Notes: generated by a model not told the origin, from the sequence alone. DNA of 64,000 nt from Microbacterium sp. Au-Mic1 (GCF_021341785.1 NZ_JAJTTF010000007.1:233356-297355), one strand, 5' to 3'; counted from the first letter of the stretch, positions 34,605 to 44,231 are shown. A program made the numbers and translations.

Positions 34605-36161
34605 CTACTCGCAGCGGATGCCCGCCTTGTCCGGCACGGTGCCGTCCACGAAGTAGGCGTCCACGGCGTCGTCCACGCACGAGTTGCCCTTGTTGTAGCC
34701 GGTGTGGCCCTCGCCGACGCGGGTGATGAGGATCCCGCCCTCGAGCTGCTTCGCAAGCGACTCGGCCCAGGCGTAGGGCGTCGCGGGGTCGTTGGTCGTG
34801 CCGATCACGAGGATGGGACCCGAGCCGGCCGCGGTGATCTCACCGCGCTTGCCCGTCGGCGGATACGGCCACTGCTCACAGGGATCGGGGCCGTCCCAGT
34901 AGGGGGCGATCGTCGGAGCCTCGGCCTTGATCTTGGCATCGGATGCCGCCTTGGCCGCCGCGTCGTTCTCCAGGGGGTAATCCATGCAGTTGTACGCGCG
35001 GAACGCCTCGGTCGAGTTGTCGGTGTATTTCCCGTTCTCGCGGTTGTTGTAGAAGTCAGCGAGCTGGAACGCCACGGAGGGGTCGCCCTTCAGCACCGCC
35101 GTGAGCGACTGGGTCAGGTACGACCAGCTGTCCTGCGAGTACAGCGCCGCGACGATCGAGGTCATCAGCGTGTCCGCACCCAGCATGCGGCCGTCGGTGT
35201 TCTTCTGCGGCGAGCGGTCGACGCTCGCGAGGAGAGCGCCGAGGTCGCCCATGGCATCGTCGACCGTGCCCTGGAACGGGCACTTCTTGCCCTTCAGGCA
35301 ATCGGCCATGTAGGCGCGCAGGGCGGATTCGAATCCGATCGCCTGCGTCGTGCTCACGTCGAGATTGGAGACCGCCGGATCCAGTGCGCCGTCGAGCACG
35401 AGGTGCCCGACACGGTCCGGGTAGAGCTCGGCGTAGGTCGCGCCGAGGAACGTGCCGTAGGAGTAGCCGAGGTAGTTCAGCTTCTTGTCCCCCAGCACGG
35501 CGCGCAGCAGGTCCATGTCACGCGCGGAGTTCACCGTGGTGATGTACGGCAGGATCCCCTTGCTGTTCTGCTCGCAGGCGTCGGCGAAGCTCTTGTTGGC
35601 GCTCTTCTGCGCCGCGGTCCACTCGTCGCCGCCGCGCGCACCGGGGCGGATCGAGTACAGGTAGTCGTCCATCTGCGACGCATCGAAGCACTTCACCGCG
35701 GTCGAGGATCCGACGCCGCGAGGATCGAAGCCGATGACGTCGTAGTTCTTGGAGAGCGTCGGGCTGACCGCATAGTCGAGGCTCGACTTGATCAGTTCGA
35801 GTCCGCTCGCCCCGGGACCACCGGGGTTGGTCAGAAGCGATCCCTTCGAGGCGCCGGTCGCCTTGTGGCGCACCACGGCCAGATCGAGGGTCCCCTTCCC
35901 GGGGTCGTCCCAATCGAGCGGGGTCTTCACCGTGGTGCAATCCATCCCGCCTCCGCATGCGGACCAGCTGAGGGTCTGCCCGTAGAACGACTTCAGGTCG
36001 TCGGCGACGCCCGAGGTGTCGGGGCTCGCCGTCGGCCTCGCCGACGAGGATCCGGCCGGAATCATCGCATACAGACAGCCGGTGAGCGCCAACGCGGCGA
36101 CGACAAGCCCCGCCGTCACCGTCGTGATGCGGCGGAGTCTCGAAGCGGAACGGGTGTTCAT
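34605..36161 (-). CDS. Secreted lipoprotein peptidase, tripeptidyl-aminopeptidase (S33) type
   Basis: A 518-residue lipoprotein (lipobox LTGC, Cys near 26) with an alpha/beta hydrolase fold. Seen are TNPGGPGASGLELI (oxyanion region), FDPRGVGSS, the nucleophile elbow LGYSYGTFLGATYAEL with Ser, the Asp region VIGTTNDPATPYAWAE, and a late catalytic His in GEGHTGYNKG followed by a C-terminal TAP-like domain. Many Cys pairs (SACGGGMDC, KCFDAS) suggest disulfides outside the cell. Relatives remove N-terminal tripeptides or hydrolyse esters. The ATG overlaps the holB stop (ATGA), so it is co-transcribed with replication genes, a common actinobacterial arrangement. Confidence 0.85.
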   Translation of the reverse strand: MNTRSASRLRRITTVTAGLVVAALALTGCLYAMIPAGSSSARPTASPDTSGVADDLKSFYGQTLSWSACGGGMDCTTVKTPLDWDDPGKGTLDLAVVRHKATGASKGSLLTNPGGPGASGLELIKSSLDYAVSPTLSKNYDVIGFDPRGVGSSTAVKCFDASQMDDYLYSIRPGARGGDEWTAAQKSANKSFADACEQNSKGILPYITTVNSARDMDLLRAVLGDKKLNYLGYSYGTFLGATYAELYPDRVGHLVLDGALDPAVSNLDVSTTQAIGFESALRAYMADCLKGKKCPFQGTVDDAMGDLGALLASVDRSPQKNTDGRMLGADTLMTSIVAALYSQDSWSYLTQSLTAVLKGDPSVAFQLADFYNNRENGKYTDNSTEAFRAYNCMDYPLENDAAAKAASDAKIKAEAPTIAPYWDGPDPCEQWPYPPTGKRGEITAAGSGPILVIGTTNDPATPYAWAESLAKQLEGGILITRVGEGHTGYNKGNSCVDDAVDAYFVDGTVPDKAGIRCE

Positions 36162-37315
36162 GGTCTCCTCCCGCTCGTGACGGTCACGAGCAAGCTCTCG
36201 AGGGCGAGCGCCGGGGCGACGTTGCGCTCCAGCGATTCCCTGGTCTCGGCGAGATGGTCCAGCACGATCAGGGTGCGCTCCGGCGGCCACGCGGCGGCGA
36301 GGGCGGAGAGCTCGGGCGCGAGCTCGGCGTTGATGAGCACGTCGCCGCGGCCGAACTGCAGCATCACCACGTCACGGAACAGCGACTGCAGGTCGGTGAG
36401 GACCCGGTCGAGGCCGTCGCGCACGCTGCGCTTGGCGCGCTGCTTCTGCTCGTCCTCGAGCGCGTTGACCTGCGAGCGCACGGCGGGCGGGACTGCCTGT
36501 CCCTCGGCGATCCCCACGGTGTGCAGCAACGCGCGCCGCTCGGCCTCGTCGCGTTCGACCGTGAGCACCTTCGCGTCGTCCGTCGCGGCCTGCACGATCT
36601 GCCCCGCGACCTCGACGGCGTCGCTGACTCCTCGCGCGCTCAGCACGGCGCGCAGCGTCTGCTCGCGGCGGGCGCGCGCCGCCTCATCGGTCGCAAGCCG
36701 CTGCGCCATGCCGATGTGCCGCTGCGCGTGGCGGGCGGCCTGTTCGGCGATGGCCGGATCCGCACCGGTGCGACGCACGATGAGCTCGGCGACCGAGGCC
36801 ACATCGGGCTCGCGCAGCCGCAACGACCGCACGCGGGAGCGGATCGTGGGCAGCAGATCCGCCTCACTCGGCGCGCACAGGATCCACACCGTCTGCTCCG
36901 GCGGCTCCTCGAGCGCCTTCAGCAGCACGTTGGAGGTGCGTTCGGTCATGCGATCGGCGTCCTCGACGACGATCACGCGATACCGCCCGCTGGACGGCCC
37001 GAAGTAGGACCGTTCGACGAGCGCGCGGGCTTCGGCGATCGAGATGATCACCTTCTCCGTGCGGAGCACGGTCACGTCGGGGTGGGTGCCGGCGAGCACC
37101 TGGCGCATGGTCTGCTCGTCGTCAGGCCCTTCGGCGATCAGGGACGCGGCGAAGGCGGTGGCGAGCGTCGACCGGCCGGAGCCGGGCGGACCCGTGATGA
37201 GCCACGCGTGCGACATCGCCGCAGGATCGGTGACCGCGGCCTGCAGCGTCTCGACCGCGGCGTCCTGCCCCCACACGTCCGTCCACGGGAAAGGGGCGAG
37301 AACGGTGGCCGGCAT
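36158..37315 (-). CDS. holB: DNA polymerase III delta prime subunit
   Basis: The 385-residue protein has an AAA+ clamp-loader core: DVWGQDAAVETLQAAV, Walker A GPPGSGRST (Arg in place of the usual Lys, as often seen in delta prime, which need not bind ATP), VIVVEDADRMTERTSNVLLK and the Ser-Arg sensor region LLPTIRSRVRSLRL. It is part of the clamp loader that puts the sliding clamp on DNA. ATG at 37315 fits family length and lies 7 bases after TAGGCT, so an internal leaderless transcript is possible; an upstream ATG at 37345 has a GAGG site and would add 10 residues. Confidence 0.9.
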   Translation of the reverse strand: MPATVLAPFPWTDVWGQDAAVETLQAAVTDPAAMSHAWLITGPPGSGRSTLATAFAASLIAEGPDDEQTMRQVLAGTHPDVTVLRTEKVIISIAEARALVERSYFGPSSGRYRVIVVEDADRMTERTSNVLLKALEEPPEQTVWILCAPSEADLLPTIRSRVRSLRLREPDVASVAELIVRRTGADPAIAEQAARHAQRHIGMAQRLATDEAARARREQTLRAVLSARGVSDAVEVAGQIVQAATDDAKVLTVERDEAERRALLHTVGIAEGQAVPPAVRSQVNALEDEQKQRAKRSVRDGLDRVLTDLQSLFRDVVMLQFGRGDVLINAELAPELSALAAAWPPERTLIVLDHLAETRESLERNVAPALALESLLVTVTSGRRP

Positions 37316-37382
37316 GCGGTCAAGCCTAACCGCGGGGAGTGACATCGCGCGCCTCGTCCACGGGTGGGCTGCTCGACGGAGC

Positions 37383-38012
37383 TCAGGCCAGCAGCCCCGC
37401 CACCCTGGCGCGCACCGCGGCCGCGATCTCGTCCGGTTCCTGTGCGGCGTCGACGACGAGGAAGCGCTCGGGCTCCGCCGCCGCCAGCGCGAGGAAGGAT
37501 TCGCGCACGCGCCGGTGGAACTCCTCGCGTTCGGCCTCGAGCCGGTCGAACGGCTTCTCGGCCGAGTCCAGACGCCGGCGGGCAAGGGCGGGATCCAGGT
37601 CGAGCAGCACCGTGAGATCGGGCAGAGCGCCTTCGGCGGCCCACAGCGAGAGTCCGCGCACCTCGTCCGCATCCAGCACCCGGCCCGCGCCCTGGTAGGC
37701 GACCGACGAGTCGAGATAGCGGTCCTGGATCACGACCTCGCCGCGATCGAGCGCGGGACGCACCACCGTCGCGACGTGGTGCGCGCGGTCGGCCGCGTAC
37801 AGCAGCGCCTCGGCCCGGGGGGCGATGTCGCCGCGGTGATGCAGAACGATGTCGCGGATCAGCACGCCCACCTCGGATCCGCCGGGCTCGCGCGTGCGCA
37901 GGACCTTCCGGTCCTGGCCGCGCAGCCACTCCTCCAGCAGCGCGGCCTGGGTGGTCTTGCCCGTCCCGTCGCCGCCCTCGAGCGTGATCCAGAGGCCGCG
38001 GCCCGCGCTCAC
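37383..38012 (-). CDS. tmk: Thymidylate kinase
   Basis: This 209-residue kinase shows P-loop LEGGDGTGKTTQAALLEEWL, the DR(Y/H) region VIQDRYLDSSVAYQGAGR, and the LID region near LDLDPALARRRLDSAEKP. It phosphorylates dTMP to dTDP. Start GTG overlaps the topA stop (GTGA). The order topA-tmk-holB is conserved in many actinobacteria. Confidence 0.95.
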   Translation of the reverse strand: MSAGRGLWITLEGGDGTGKTTQAALLEEWLRGQDRKVLRTREPGGSEVGVLIRDIVLHHRGDIAPRAEALLYAADRAHHVATVVRPALDRGEVVIQDRYLDSSVAYQGAGRVLDADEVRGLSLWAAEGALPDLTVLLDLDPALARRRLDSAEKPFDRLEAEREEFHRRVRESFLALAAAEPERFLVVDAAQEPDEIAAAVRARVAGLLA

Positions 38013-40849
38013 GCGCCGGCCTGCTTCTTCGCCGCGTTGGCGGCCCGGGTGGCCGCGGCCTTCTTCGCGGCGGCGGAGCGGGCGGCGGCCTTCTCATCGT
38101 CGGTCTTGGCTGCTGCGGCCTTCGCCGGTGCCTTCTTCGCCGGCGTCTTGGCAGGGGCCTTCTTCGCCGGCGCCTTCTTCGCCGCAGCGGCGCGGGATCC
38201 GCGCTTGGGCGCAGGCCCCTTCGCGCGCTTGTCCGCCAGCATCTGCACGGCGATCTCGAACGTGATGTCCTGCACCTGCTGGCCACGCGGGATGGTCACG
38301 TTGGTCTCGCCGTCGGTGACGTACGCGCCGAAGCGGCCGTCGCGGATCCGGATCGGCTTGCCGCTCACAGGATCCGCCTCGAACTCGGCGAGCGCGCTGG
38401 ACGCCCGCCGGGCGCCGTATTTGGGCTGCGCGTAGACCGCCAGCGCCTGCTCGAGGCTGATGTCGAAGATCTGCTGCTCGCTCTCGAGCGAGCGGGAGTC
38501 CGCGCCCTTCTTCAGGTACGGCCCGAACCGGCCGTTCTGCGCGGTGATCTCCTCTTCGGTCGCGGGATCCACACCCACCACGCGCGGCAGTTCGAGGAGC
38601 TTCAGCGCCGTGTCGAGGTCGATCGTGTCGACCGACATCGAGCGGAACAATGAGGCGGTGCGCGGCTTGGGCGCCGCCTCCTTCTTCGCTCCCCGCTTCG
38701 GCTTGGGCGCCTCGACGACCTCGCCGGTCGCCTCATCGACCTGGTCGTCGTCGGAGACCGGATCGTTCTCCTGGATGTACGGGCCGAAGCGGCCGTCCTT
38801 GACGACGATGACCTTGCCGTTGTCGGGGTTCTCGCCGAGCACGCGGTCGCCGGCAACGGGGGCGTCGATGAGCTCCTGCGCCTTCGCCGCGGTCAGCTCG
38901 TCGGGAGCCAGATCCTCCGGCACGTTGACGATGCGCGGCTTCGCATCGGGATGCGCCGGGTCGGCGACCTCGAGGTACGGGCCATACTTGCCGAACCGGA
39001 GTGTGGCGGTGTCGGTGATCCGCGTGGCGTTCAGCGCCCGCGCGTCGATCTCGCCCAGGTTGTCGACCACCTGGCGGAGGCCGACCTGCGTGTCGTTGCC
39101 GTAGTAGAAGGAGTGCAGCCACTCGATGCGCTTCTGCTCGCCACGGGCGATCGCGTCGAGGTCGTCCTCGAGGGCGGCGGTGAAGTCGTAGTCGATGAGA
39201 TCGGCGAAGTGCTGCTCGAGCAGGCGCACCACGCTGAACGCCATCCACGTCGGCACGAGGGCCTGACCGCGCTTGGTCGCGTAGCCGCGGTCGATCACGG
39301 TGCCGATGATGCTGGCGAACGTGGAAGGCCGCCCGATGCCGTGCTCCTCGAGCGCCTTGACCAGCGATGCCTCGGTATAGCGCGGCTTCGGGGTGGTGCG
39401 GTGCGGCTTCGCCTCAGCGTCCGCGACACGGAGCACGTCACCGACGGCGACCGCCGGAAGCGACTGATTCTCCGCGGCGTCGGCGGCGTTGCGGCGCTCG
39501 TCCTTGCCCTCCTCATAGGCCTCCAGGAAGCCCTTGAAGGTGTACACCGTGCCGGACGCGGTGAACTCCGCGTTCTTCCCATCGGCGTCCACGGCGATCG
39601 TGACGGTGGTGGTCTCGTACTTCGCGTCGGACATCTGGCTCGCGACGGTGCGCTTCCAGATCAGGTCGTAGAGGCGCAGCTCCTCGCGGTCGAGCTGGCC
39701 GGAGACGGACGCCGGCGTGCGGAACTGCTCACCCGACGGCCGGATGGCCTCGTGCGCCTCCTGCGCGTTCTTGCTCTTGCCCTTGTACACGCGGGGCTTC
39801 AGGGGTACGGCCGCATCGCCGTAGAGCGCGACCGCCTGCGACCGCGCCGCCTGCACCGCCTGGGTGCTGAGGGCGACCGAGTCGGTGCGCATATAGGTGA
39901 TGTAGCCCTTCTCGTAGAGGCGCTGGGCGACGCTCATCGCCTGCTTCGCGCTCATCGAGAGCTTCCGCCCCGCCTCCTGCTGCAGCGTGGAGGTGGTGAA
40001 GGGTGCGTAGGGGCTGCGGGTGCCGGGCTTCGCCTCGACCTTCGTGACGCTGCCGGATCCGACCGCGTCGACGGCGGCGGCGAGCGCTGCGGCCGCCTTC
40101 TCGTCGAGGATGACGACGGCCTTCTTCAGGGCGCCGTTGTCGTCGAAGTCCGTGCCGCGGGCGATCGCGCCGCCGTCCAGGCGGACCAGCCGCACGGTGA
40201 AGGCGGAGCCCGAGGCGGACGCCATGGCGTCCACATCCCAGTACTCCGCTGACACGAACGCCATGCGCTCGCGCTCGCGGTCCACGATCATGCGGGTGGC
40301 GGCGGACTGCACGCGGCCCGCGGAGAGCCCGGACTTGACCTTGTACCAGAGCACCGGGGAGACGTCCCAGCCGTACAGGCGGTCCAGGATCCGGCGGGTC
40401 TCCTGCGCGTCGACGAGTGCGAGGTCGAGCTCGCGGGTGTTTCCGACGGCGGCCTGGATCGCGTCCTTGGTGATCTCGTGGAAGACCATGCGCTTGACCG
40501 GCACCTTGGGCTTCAGGGTCTCCAGAAGATGCCAGGCGATGGCCTCGCCTTCGCGGTCCTCATCGGTGGCGAGCAGGAGTTCGTCGGCGGTCTTGAGCGC
40601 GCGCTTGAGCTCGGCGACGGTCTTGGTCTTGCGATCGGAGACGACGTAGTAGGGGTCGAAGTCGTGGTCGACGTCGATCGAGTACTTGCCGTACGCCTGC
40701 TTGTCAGCGGCCGGGATGTCCTTCTTGTCGGCGAGGTCACGGATGTGTCCCACCGAGCTGAGCACCTCGAAGCCGTCGCCGAGATAGCCCTGGATGGACC
40801 TCATCTTCGTCGGGGACTCGACGATGACAAGCTTCTTGCCTTGCGCCAC
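38009..40849 (-). CDS. topA: DNA topoisomerase I
   Basis: The 946-residue type IA topoisomerase has the Toprim domain at the N-terminus (KKLVIVESPTKMRSIQGYLG, ATDEDREGEAIAWHL), the active-site Tyr in GYITYMRTDSVALS, and several C-terminal repeats of the actinobacterial TopoI type, DGRFGPYI, NGRFGPYLKKG and DGRFGAYVTDG, in place of zinc fingers. It ends in a Lys/Ala/Pro-rich basic tail of about 70 residues, which in mycobacterial TopoI helps processive relaxation. GTG with GAAAGGA upstream is the chosen start; a longer frame would run into the upstream intergenic region. Confidence 0.95.
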   Translation of the reverse strand: MAQGKKLVIVESPTKMRSIQGYLGDGFEVLSSVGHIRDLADKKDIPAADKQAYGKYSIDVDHDFDPYYVVSDRKTKTVAELKRALKTADELLLATDEDREGEAIAWHLLETLKPKVPVKRMVFHEITKDAIQAAVGNTRELDLALVDAQETRRILDRLYGWDVSPVLWYKVKSGLSAGRVQSAATRMIVDRERERMAFVSAEYWDVDAMASASGSAFTVRLVRLDGGAIARGTDFDDNGALKKAVVILDEKAAAALAAAVDAVGSGSVTKVEAKPGTRSPYAPFTTSTLQQEAGRKLSMSAKQAMSVAQRLYEKGYITYMRTDSVALSTQAVQAARSQAVALYGDAAVPLKPRVYKGKSKNAQEAHEAIRPSGEQFRTPASVSGQLDREELRLYDLIWKRTVASQMSDAKYETTTVTIAVDADGKNAEFTASGTVYTFKGFLEAYEEGKDERRNAADAAENQSLPAVAVGDVLRVADAEAKPHRTTPKPRYTEASLVKALEEHGIGRPSTFASIIGTVIDRGYATKRGQALVPTWMAFSVVRLLEQHFADLIDYDFTAALEDDLDAIARGEQKRIEWLHSFYYGNDTQVGLRQVVDNLGEIDARALNATRITDTATLRFGKYGPYLEVADPAHPDAKPRIVNVPEDLAPDELTAAKAQELIDAPVAGDRVLGENPDNGKVIVVKDGRFGPYIQENDPVSDDDQVDEATGEVVEAPKPKRGAKKEAAPKPRTASLFRSMSVDTIDLDTALKLLELPRVVGVDPATEEEITAQNGRFGPYLKKGADSRSLESEQQIFDISLEQALAVYAQPKYGARRASSALAEFEADPVSGKPIRIRDGRFGAYVTDGETNVTIPRGQQVQDITFEIAVQMLADKRAKGPAPKRGSRAAAAKKAPAKKAPAKTPAKKAPAKAAAAKTDDEKAAARSAAAKKAAATRAANAAKKQAGA

Positions 40850-40873
40850 GGGTGCGTCCTTTCGTCGAAGCAC

Positions 40874-40879
40874 ACCATA
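40874..40879 (-). promoter_or_regulatory. Possible -10 box of topA
   Basis: TATGGT on the minus strand lies 24 bases before the topA start, leaving room for its ribosome site. Apart from this, the 261-base gap between topA and the next gene shows nothing convincing. Confidence 0.35.
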
Positions 40880-41110
40880 CACACCGTGTCGGAGCCGGGC
40901 GCTCAGCACGATGTCGACGTCGCCTGCAGGGGCTTCGGGTTCTCCTGCACAGATTCGGGCGTCGTTCGGGAATCCAGCGTACGCCGCTGCGACCTGGGCG
41001 AAGGCCACGTGTCCGCGCCGCGGAGCGCCTCACCCTTCTCCACGATCGACCGCGGGGGCCGCGCAAACGGCCCGGATACGCCACCCTCGCCCCGCCCGTC
41101 GCAGGCGGCG

Positions 41111-41503
41111 TCATCCACTGTCTTCCGCTGCGCCGGGCGGACCGGCGCGGGCGCTGGCGACGACCGGTAGTCCGACATAGGCCGTGGTCACCCGCACCGT
41201 CGCGATGAGGCCGTCGATGCGGCACTCCTCGACCTCCGTGCGGTGCGCGGCGGCGATCCGCTCCGCGACGGCGCAGGCGTCGTCGCCGGTGATGACCGCG
41301 CCACTCGTGACGTCGGCGACCGCGAGCGCCGCGGCATCGGCCGCTCCGGCGGCACGCTGCGAAGTCGCTCCCGCTCCGCCGACCGCGGCGGCCCCGAACG
41401 CCAAGGTGCCCGCGATCGCGAGCCCGCCGATCGCGAGCGCAGTCCCGCCCATCAGCCGCCACCTCCATCCGTCTGCGCCCTCGGCGAGCGCGCAGCCGCG
41501 CAT
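41111..41503 (-). CDS. Rv3654c-family TadE-like secreted protein
   Basis: About 130 residues with one N-terminal hydrophobic helix (GTALAIGGLAIAGTLAFGAA) followed by RAAGAADAAALAVADVTSG, the pattern of the Rv3654c/helicase-TadE-neighbour family linked to Tad pili, and two Cys (DDACAVAERI, EECRIDGL) in the outer part that may pair. A GTG at 41548 would add 15 residues overlapping the TadE gene; the start is uncertain. It is the last gene of the Tad operon. Confidence 0.72.
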   Translation of the reverse strand: MRGCALAEGADGWRWRLMGGTALAIGGLAIAGTLAFGAAAVGGAGATSQRAAGAADAAALAVADVTSGAVITGDDACAVAERIAAAHRTEVEECRIDGLIATVRVTTAYVGLPVVASARAGPPGAAEDSG

Positions 41504-41525
41504 CCCGCCCGCGCGGGCCGAACGC

Positions 41526-41960
41526 TCATCGACCGCCCTCCAAGGCACAACCCGTCGCTCGCATGGGAACGGAGATGCTCCCGAGGATCCGGGTATCGAC
41601 CCCGGCCGTGACGCAGACGAGGCCGTCGCTGCGGCTCACCGCGATCCCCGCCGCCGGATCCGCCCTCCGGACCACCGCATCGGCGTCACCGTCGGCATCA
41701 CCGCGCCCGAGGATCCGTGCAGCATCAGCCGCCGCATCCTGCAGCGAGACGAGCCGAGTCCCGGCGCCGACCACCCCGGCGCCGAGCAGCATCACGAGCA
41801 CGACGATCGGCAGGGCGACCGCGAGCTCCGCCGTCGCAGAGCCGCGCTGCCGGTCGTGACCGCCCGCTCCAGGGAACGCGCGATCCCGGCCAGTGGTCCT
41901 GGGGAGTCTCGCGTCGCCGTCGGGCGGGCGACGCCCACGCTCGGCGCGGTGCGTCGTCAT
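41526..41960 (-). CDS. TadE-like minor pilin
   Basis: The 144-residue protein has a basic leader, then RQRGSATAELAVALPIVVLV, a prepilin-type helix with Glu at position 5 after the Gly/Ser cleavage region, typical of TadE. The outer part has two Cys (DGLVCVTAG and RATGCALEGG). It is a presumed minor pilin or assembly factor for Flp/Tad pili. The ATG overlaps the DUF4244 stop (ATGA). Confidence 0.82.
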   Translation of the reverse strand: MTTHRAERGRRPPDGDARLPRTTGRDRAFPGAGGHDRQRGSATAELAVALPIVVLVMLLGAGVVGAGTRLVSLQDAAADAARILGRGDADGDADAVVRRADPAAGIAVSRSDGLVCVTAGVDTRILGSISVPMRATGCALEGGR

Positions 41961-42232
41961 GCCACCGTCAGCGCGCGGCGCACGAGATCCGTCAGGATCC
42001 CCCGCACCTCGTCGCTGCGCATGATGACGACGAGCAGTCCGGCGAAGGCGACGGCCGCCATCGTGGCGATGGCGTACTCCGCCGTGGCGGCACCGGTGTC
42101 GTCGCCGAACAGCAGGGCCGCACTGCGTCGCGTGAGCGGTGGCAGGGAGCCGGTGATCGGCGCCGACGGCGTCGCGTCGGCCGGACGGGTCGGCGAGGTC
42201 GGCGCGTCGGCCACAGGATGGATCTGGTTCAT
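41957..42232 (-). CDS. DUF4244 Flp-like pilin
   Basis: A 91-residue protein whose second half, GAATAEYAIATMAAVAFAGL, is a prepilin-like helix with Glu 5 residues after the Gly, followed by a short amphipathic tail. This is the DUF4244 family, the presumed major pilin of actinobacterial Tad loci. The preceding Pro/Thr-rich leader of about 47 residues is long for a Flp prepilin. It needs a prepilin peptidase, not seen in the window. Confidence 0.82.
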   Translation of the reverse strand: MNQIHPVADAPTSPTRPADATPSAPITGSLPPLTRRSAALLFGDDTGAATAEYAIATMAAVAFAGLLVVIMRSDEVRGILTDLVRRALTVA

Positions 42233-42288
42233 GATGTTCCTTCTCTCTTCTCTTCCGGATGACGGCGCCCGGTCGGGTGCCGTCGGAT

Positions 42289-43245
42289 TCAGGCGAACGG
42301 CAACGGGGTCGTGGACAGCACGCTGAGGATCAGGGGCGCGACGCCGAGCAGCATGAATGCCGGCAGTGTGCAGGCCCCGAGCGGGAGCAGCAGGCGCGAG
42401 CTCAGCCGTGCGGCACCCGTGCGACCGACCGTGCGGGCATCACGTCGGGCGCGGTCCGCCTCGGCTCGCAGCAGCTCCACGGCCGGCACGCCGGCGGCGG
42501 CCGACAAGCGCAGCACCCGCTCGATCGTCTCCACGGCGGTCCCCGGGTCGTCCTCCGCAGCGCTCTCCTGTTCCACGAGCGAACGGGCTCGCGGGATCGC
42601 GGTTCCGCCCGTGAGCGCCACCACGAGCAGCTCGGCACGGATCCCCGGGATCCCGGCAGGCGGGGCGGCTCGACGCACCAGCGCCCTGGTCCAGGCGCGC
42701 GCGGCCGACAGCAGCCCGAGACCGGATGCGAGGCAGACCCAGCCTGCGGGCTGCGTGAGCAGCACCGTCACGGTGTCGAAGCCGAGGGCGGTTCCGAGCA
42801 GCAGACCGACGAGCGGCAGCCACAGCATGAGCCGGGCGGTGCCGGCAGGCTCGGCGAGCGCGATCGAGACCTCGGCCCTGATGTCGCCGGCACCCTCGAG
42901 CGCCGCGGCGATCGCACGCAGCACCTCGCCGAGTGGCGCACCTACGGTCGCGGAGATCCCCCACGCCGCGGCGACCGTGCGCCACACCCCGCCCCGCAAC
43001 CGGATGGCGTCGACCAGCGGACGCCCCTGCTCCACGTCGGCGAGCACCTCGACCGCGTCGGACGAACCGCTCTCCGCCAGATGCCTCCAGGCCGTGAGCG
43101 GCGCCGCGCCGGCCTGCAGCAGCACGGCCAGGGTCCGCACGACCTCTGCGACCTCGGTCTCGGACGGCCCCCCTCCACCCCGCAGGCGCGGATGCCGCCC
43201 ACGGGCGGGCACTCCGGATCCGACTCGTGCCTTCACGCGCCTCAC
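42289..43245 (-). CDS. TadB/TadC-like type II secretion F protein, fused form
   Basis: The 318-residue membrane protein contains two F-type halves. The first (about 15-150) has EVAEVVRTLAVLLQAGAAPL and GAPLGEVLRAIAAALEGAGD, then two membrane spans, resembling TadB. The second (about 190-315) has GIRAELLVVALTGGTAIPRA, EADRARRDARTVGRTGAARL and a final pair of spans LPLGACTLPAFMLLGVAPLI, resembling TadC. In mycobacteria these are two genes, so a fusion is inferred. It anchors pilus assembly in the membrane beside the TadA ATPase. GTG start overlaps the TadA stop (GTGA). Confidence 0.8.
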   Translation of the reverse strand: MRRVKARVGSGVPARGRHPRLRGGGGPSETEVAEVVRTLAVLLQAGAAPLTAWRHLAESGSSDAVEVLADVEQGRPLVDAIRLRGGVWRTVAAAWGISATVGAPLGEVLRAIAAALEGAGDIRAEVSIALAEPAGTARLMLWLPLVGLLLGTALGFDTVTVLLTQPAGWVCLASGLGLLSAARAWTRALVRRAAPPAGIPGIRAELLVVALTGGTAIPRARSLVEQESAAEDDPGTAVETIERVLRLSAAAGVPAVELLRAEADRARRDARTVGRTGAARLSSRLLLPLGACTLPAFMLLGVAPLILSVLSTTPLPFA

Positions 43246-44231
43246 CACGGCTGCACCTCTGCGATGCCCAGGTGCTCGCCGTCCAGCCGCAGCACGCCCA
43301 CCTGGGCGAGCCGACGCACACCACCCGTGGCCCGGACCAGATGCAGCACAAAGGCGAACGCGCTCACGGCCTGACGTGCGAGCGCGGGCGGATCCATCCC
43401 CGCCAGCGCGCCGAGTGCTTCCAGTCGTGCGGGGACGTCGGCGAGCCCGCTCGCATGCATGGTTCCCGCGCCACCGTCGTGGCCCGTGTTCAGCGCCGTC
43501 AGCAGATCGCGGATCTCCTCGCCACGGCACTCGCCCACGATCAGCCGGTCCGGCCGCATCCTCAGGGACTCGCGTACGAGTCGAGCGACGCTGATCGCGC
43601 CGACGCCCTCCAGGTTCGGTTGCCGTGCTTCGAGCGACACGTGGTGCGGATGCCGGGGCCGCAGTTCGGCGACGTCCTCGATCGTGAGGATCCGTTCCTG
43701 CGGCGGCACGTGCGCGAGCAGGGCTGCCAGCATCGTCGTCTTGCCCGTGCCGGTGCCGCCCGTGATCAGCACGTTCCTCCGGTCGCGCACGGTCTGCTCG
43801 AGCCAGGTCCGCTGTGCCGCGTCGACGGCGCCGAGTCGGCCCAGGTCGTCGAGATCCGCCGCGCGCACCCGCGGGATCCGCACCGAGACGGCCGTGCCGC
43901 TGGTCGACACCGGCGCGAGCACGGCGTGCACGCGCACGCCCGAGGCGAGCCGCACGTCCACGCAGGGCGCCTGATCATCGAGGTGCCGGCCGCCGAGCGC
44001 GACCAGGCGCACGGCCAGCTCGCGCACCTCGCGCTCCGACGCCGTCCATCCGGGCACCGGCTCCGCGCCGGCGCCGCGATCGAGGAAGAGACCGCCGGCG
44101 CCGTTCAGGAACAGGTCCGTCACCTGGGGATCGGCAGCGTGCACGGCGAGTTCGCCGAATGCCGGGTCCAGCTCGAGCCGCTCGGCGGCGGCAGCGGATC
44201 CACGCGGGACGATCACGAAGGGCGAGGCCAT
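43242..44231 (-). CDS. tadA: TadA/CpaF-type pilus assembly ATPase
   Basis: The 329-residue ATPase has an N-terminal domain with VTDLFLNGAGGLFLDRG, Walker A ITGGTGTGKTTMLAALLAHV, the Asp box ILTIEDVAEL, Walker B region RMRPDRLIVGECRG and the His box HDGGAGTMHASG. It powers Flp/Tad pilus assembly. It is the first gene of the five-gene operon. The CpaE/Ssd-like gene that usually precedes tadA in actinobacteria is not next to it. Confidence 0.9.
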   Translation of the reverse strand: MASPFVIVPRGSAAAAERLELDPAFGELAVHAADPQVTDLFLNGAGGLFLDRGAGAEPVPGWTASEREVRELAVRLVALGGRHLDDQAPCVDVRLASGVRVHAVLAPVSTSGTAVSVRIPRVRAADLDDLGRLGAVDAAQRTWLEQTVRDRRNVLITGGTGTGKTTMLAALLAHVPPQERILTIEDVAELRPRHPHHVSLEARQPNLEGVGAISVARLVRESLRMRPDRLIVGECRGEEIRDLLTALNTGHDGGAGTMHASGLADVPARLEALGALAGMDPPALARQAVSAFAFVLHLVRATGGVRRLAQVGVLRLDGEHLGIAEVQPW

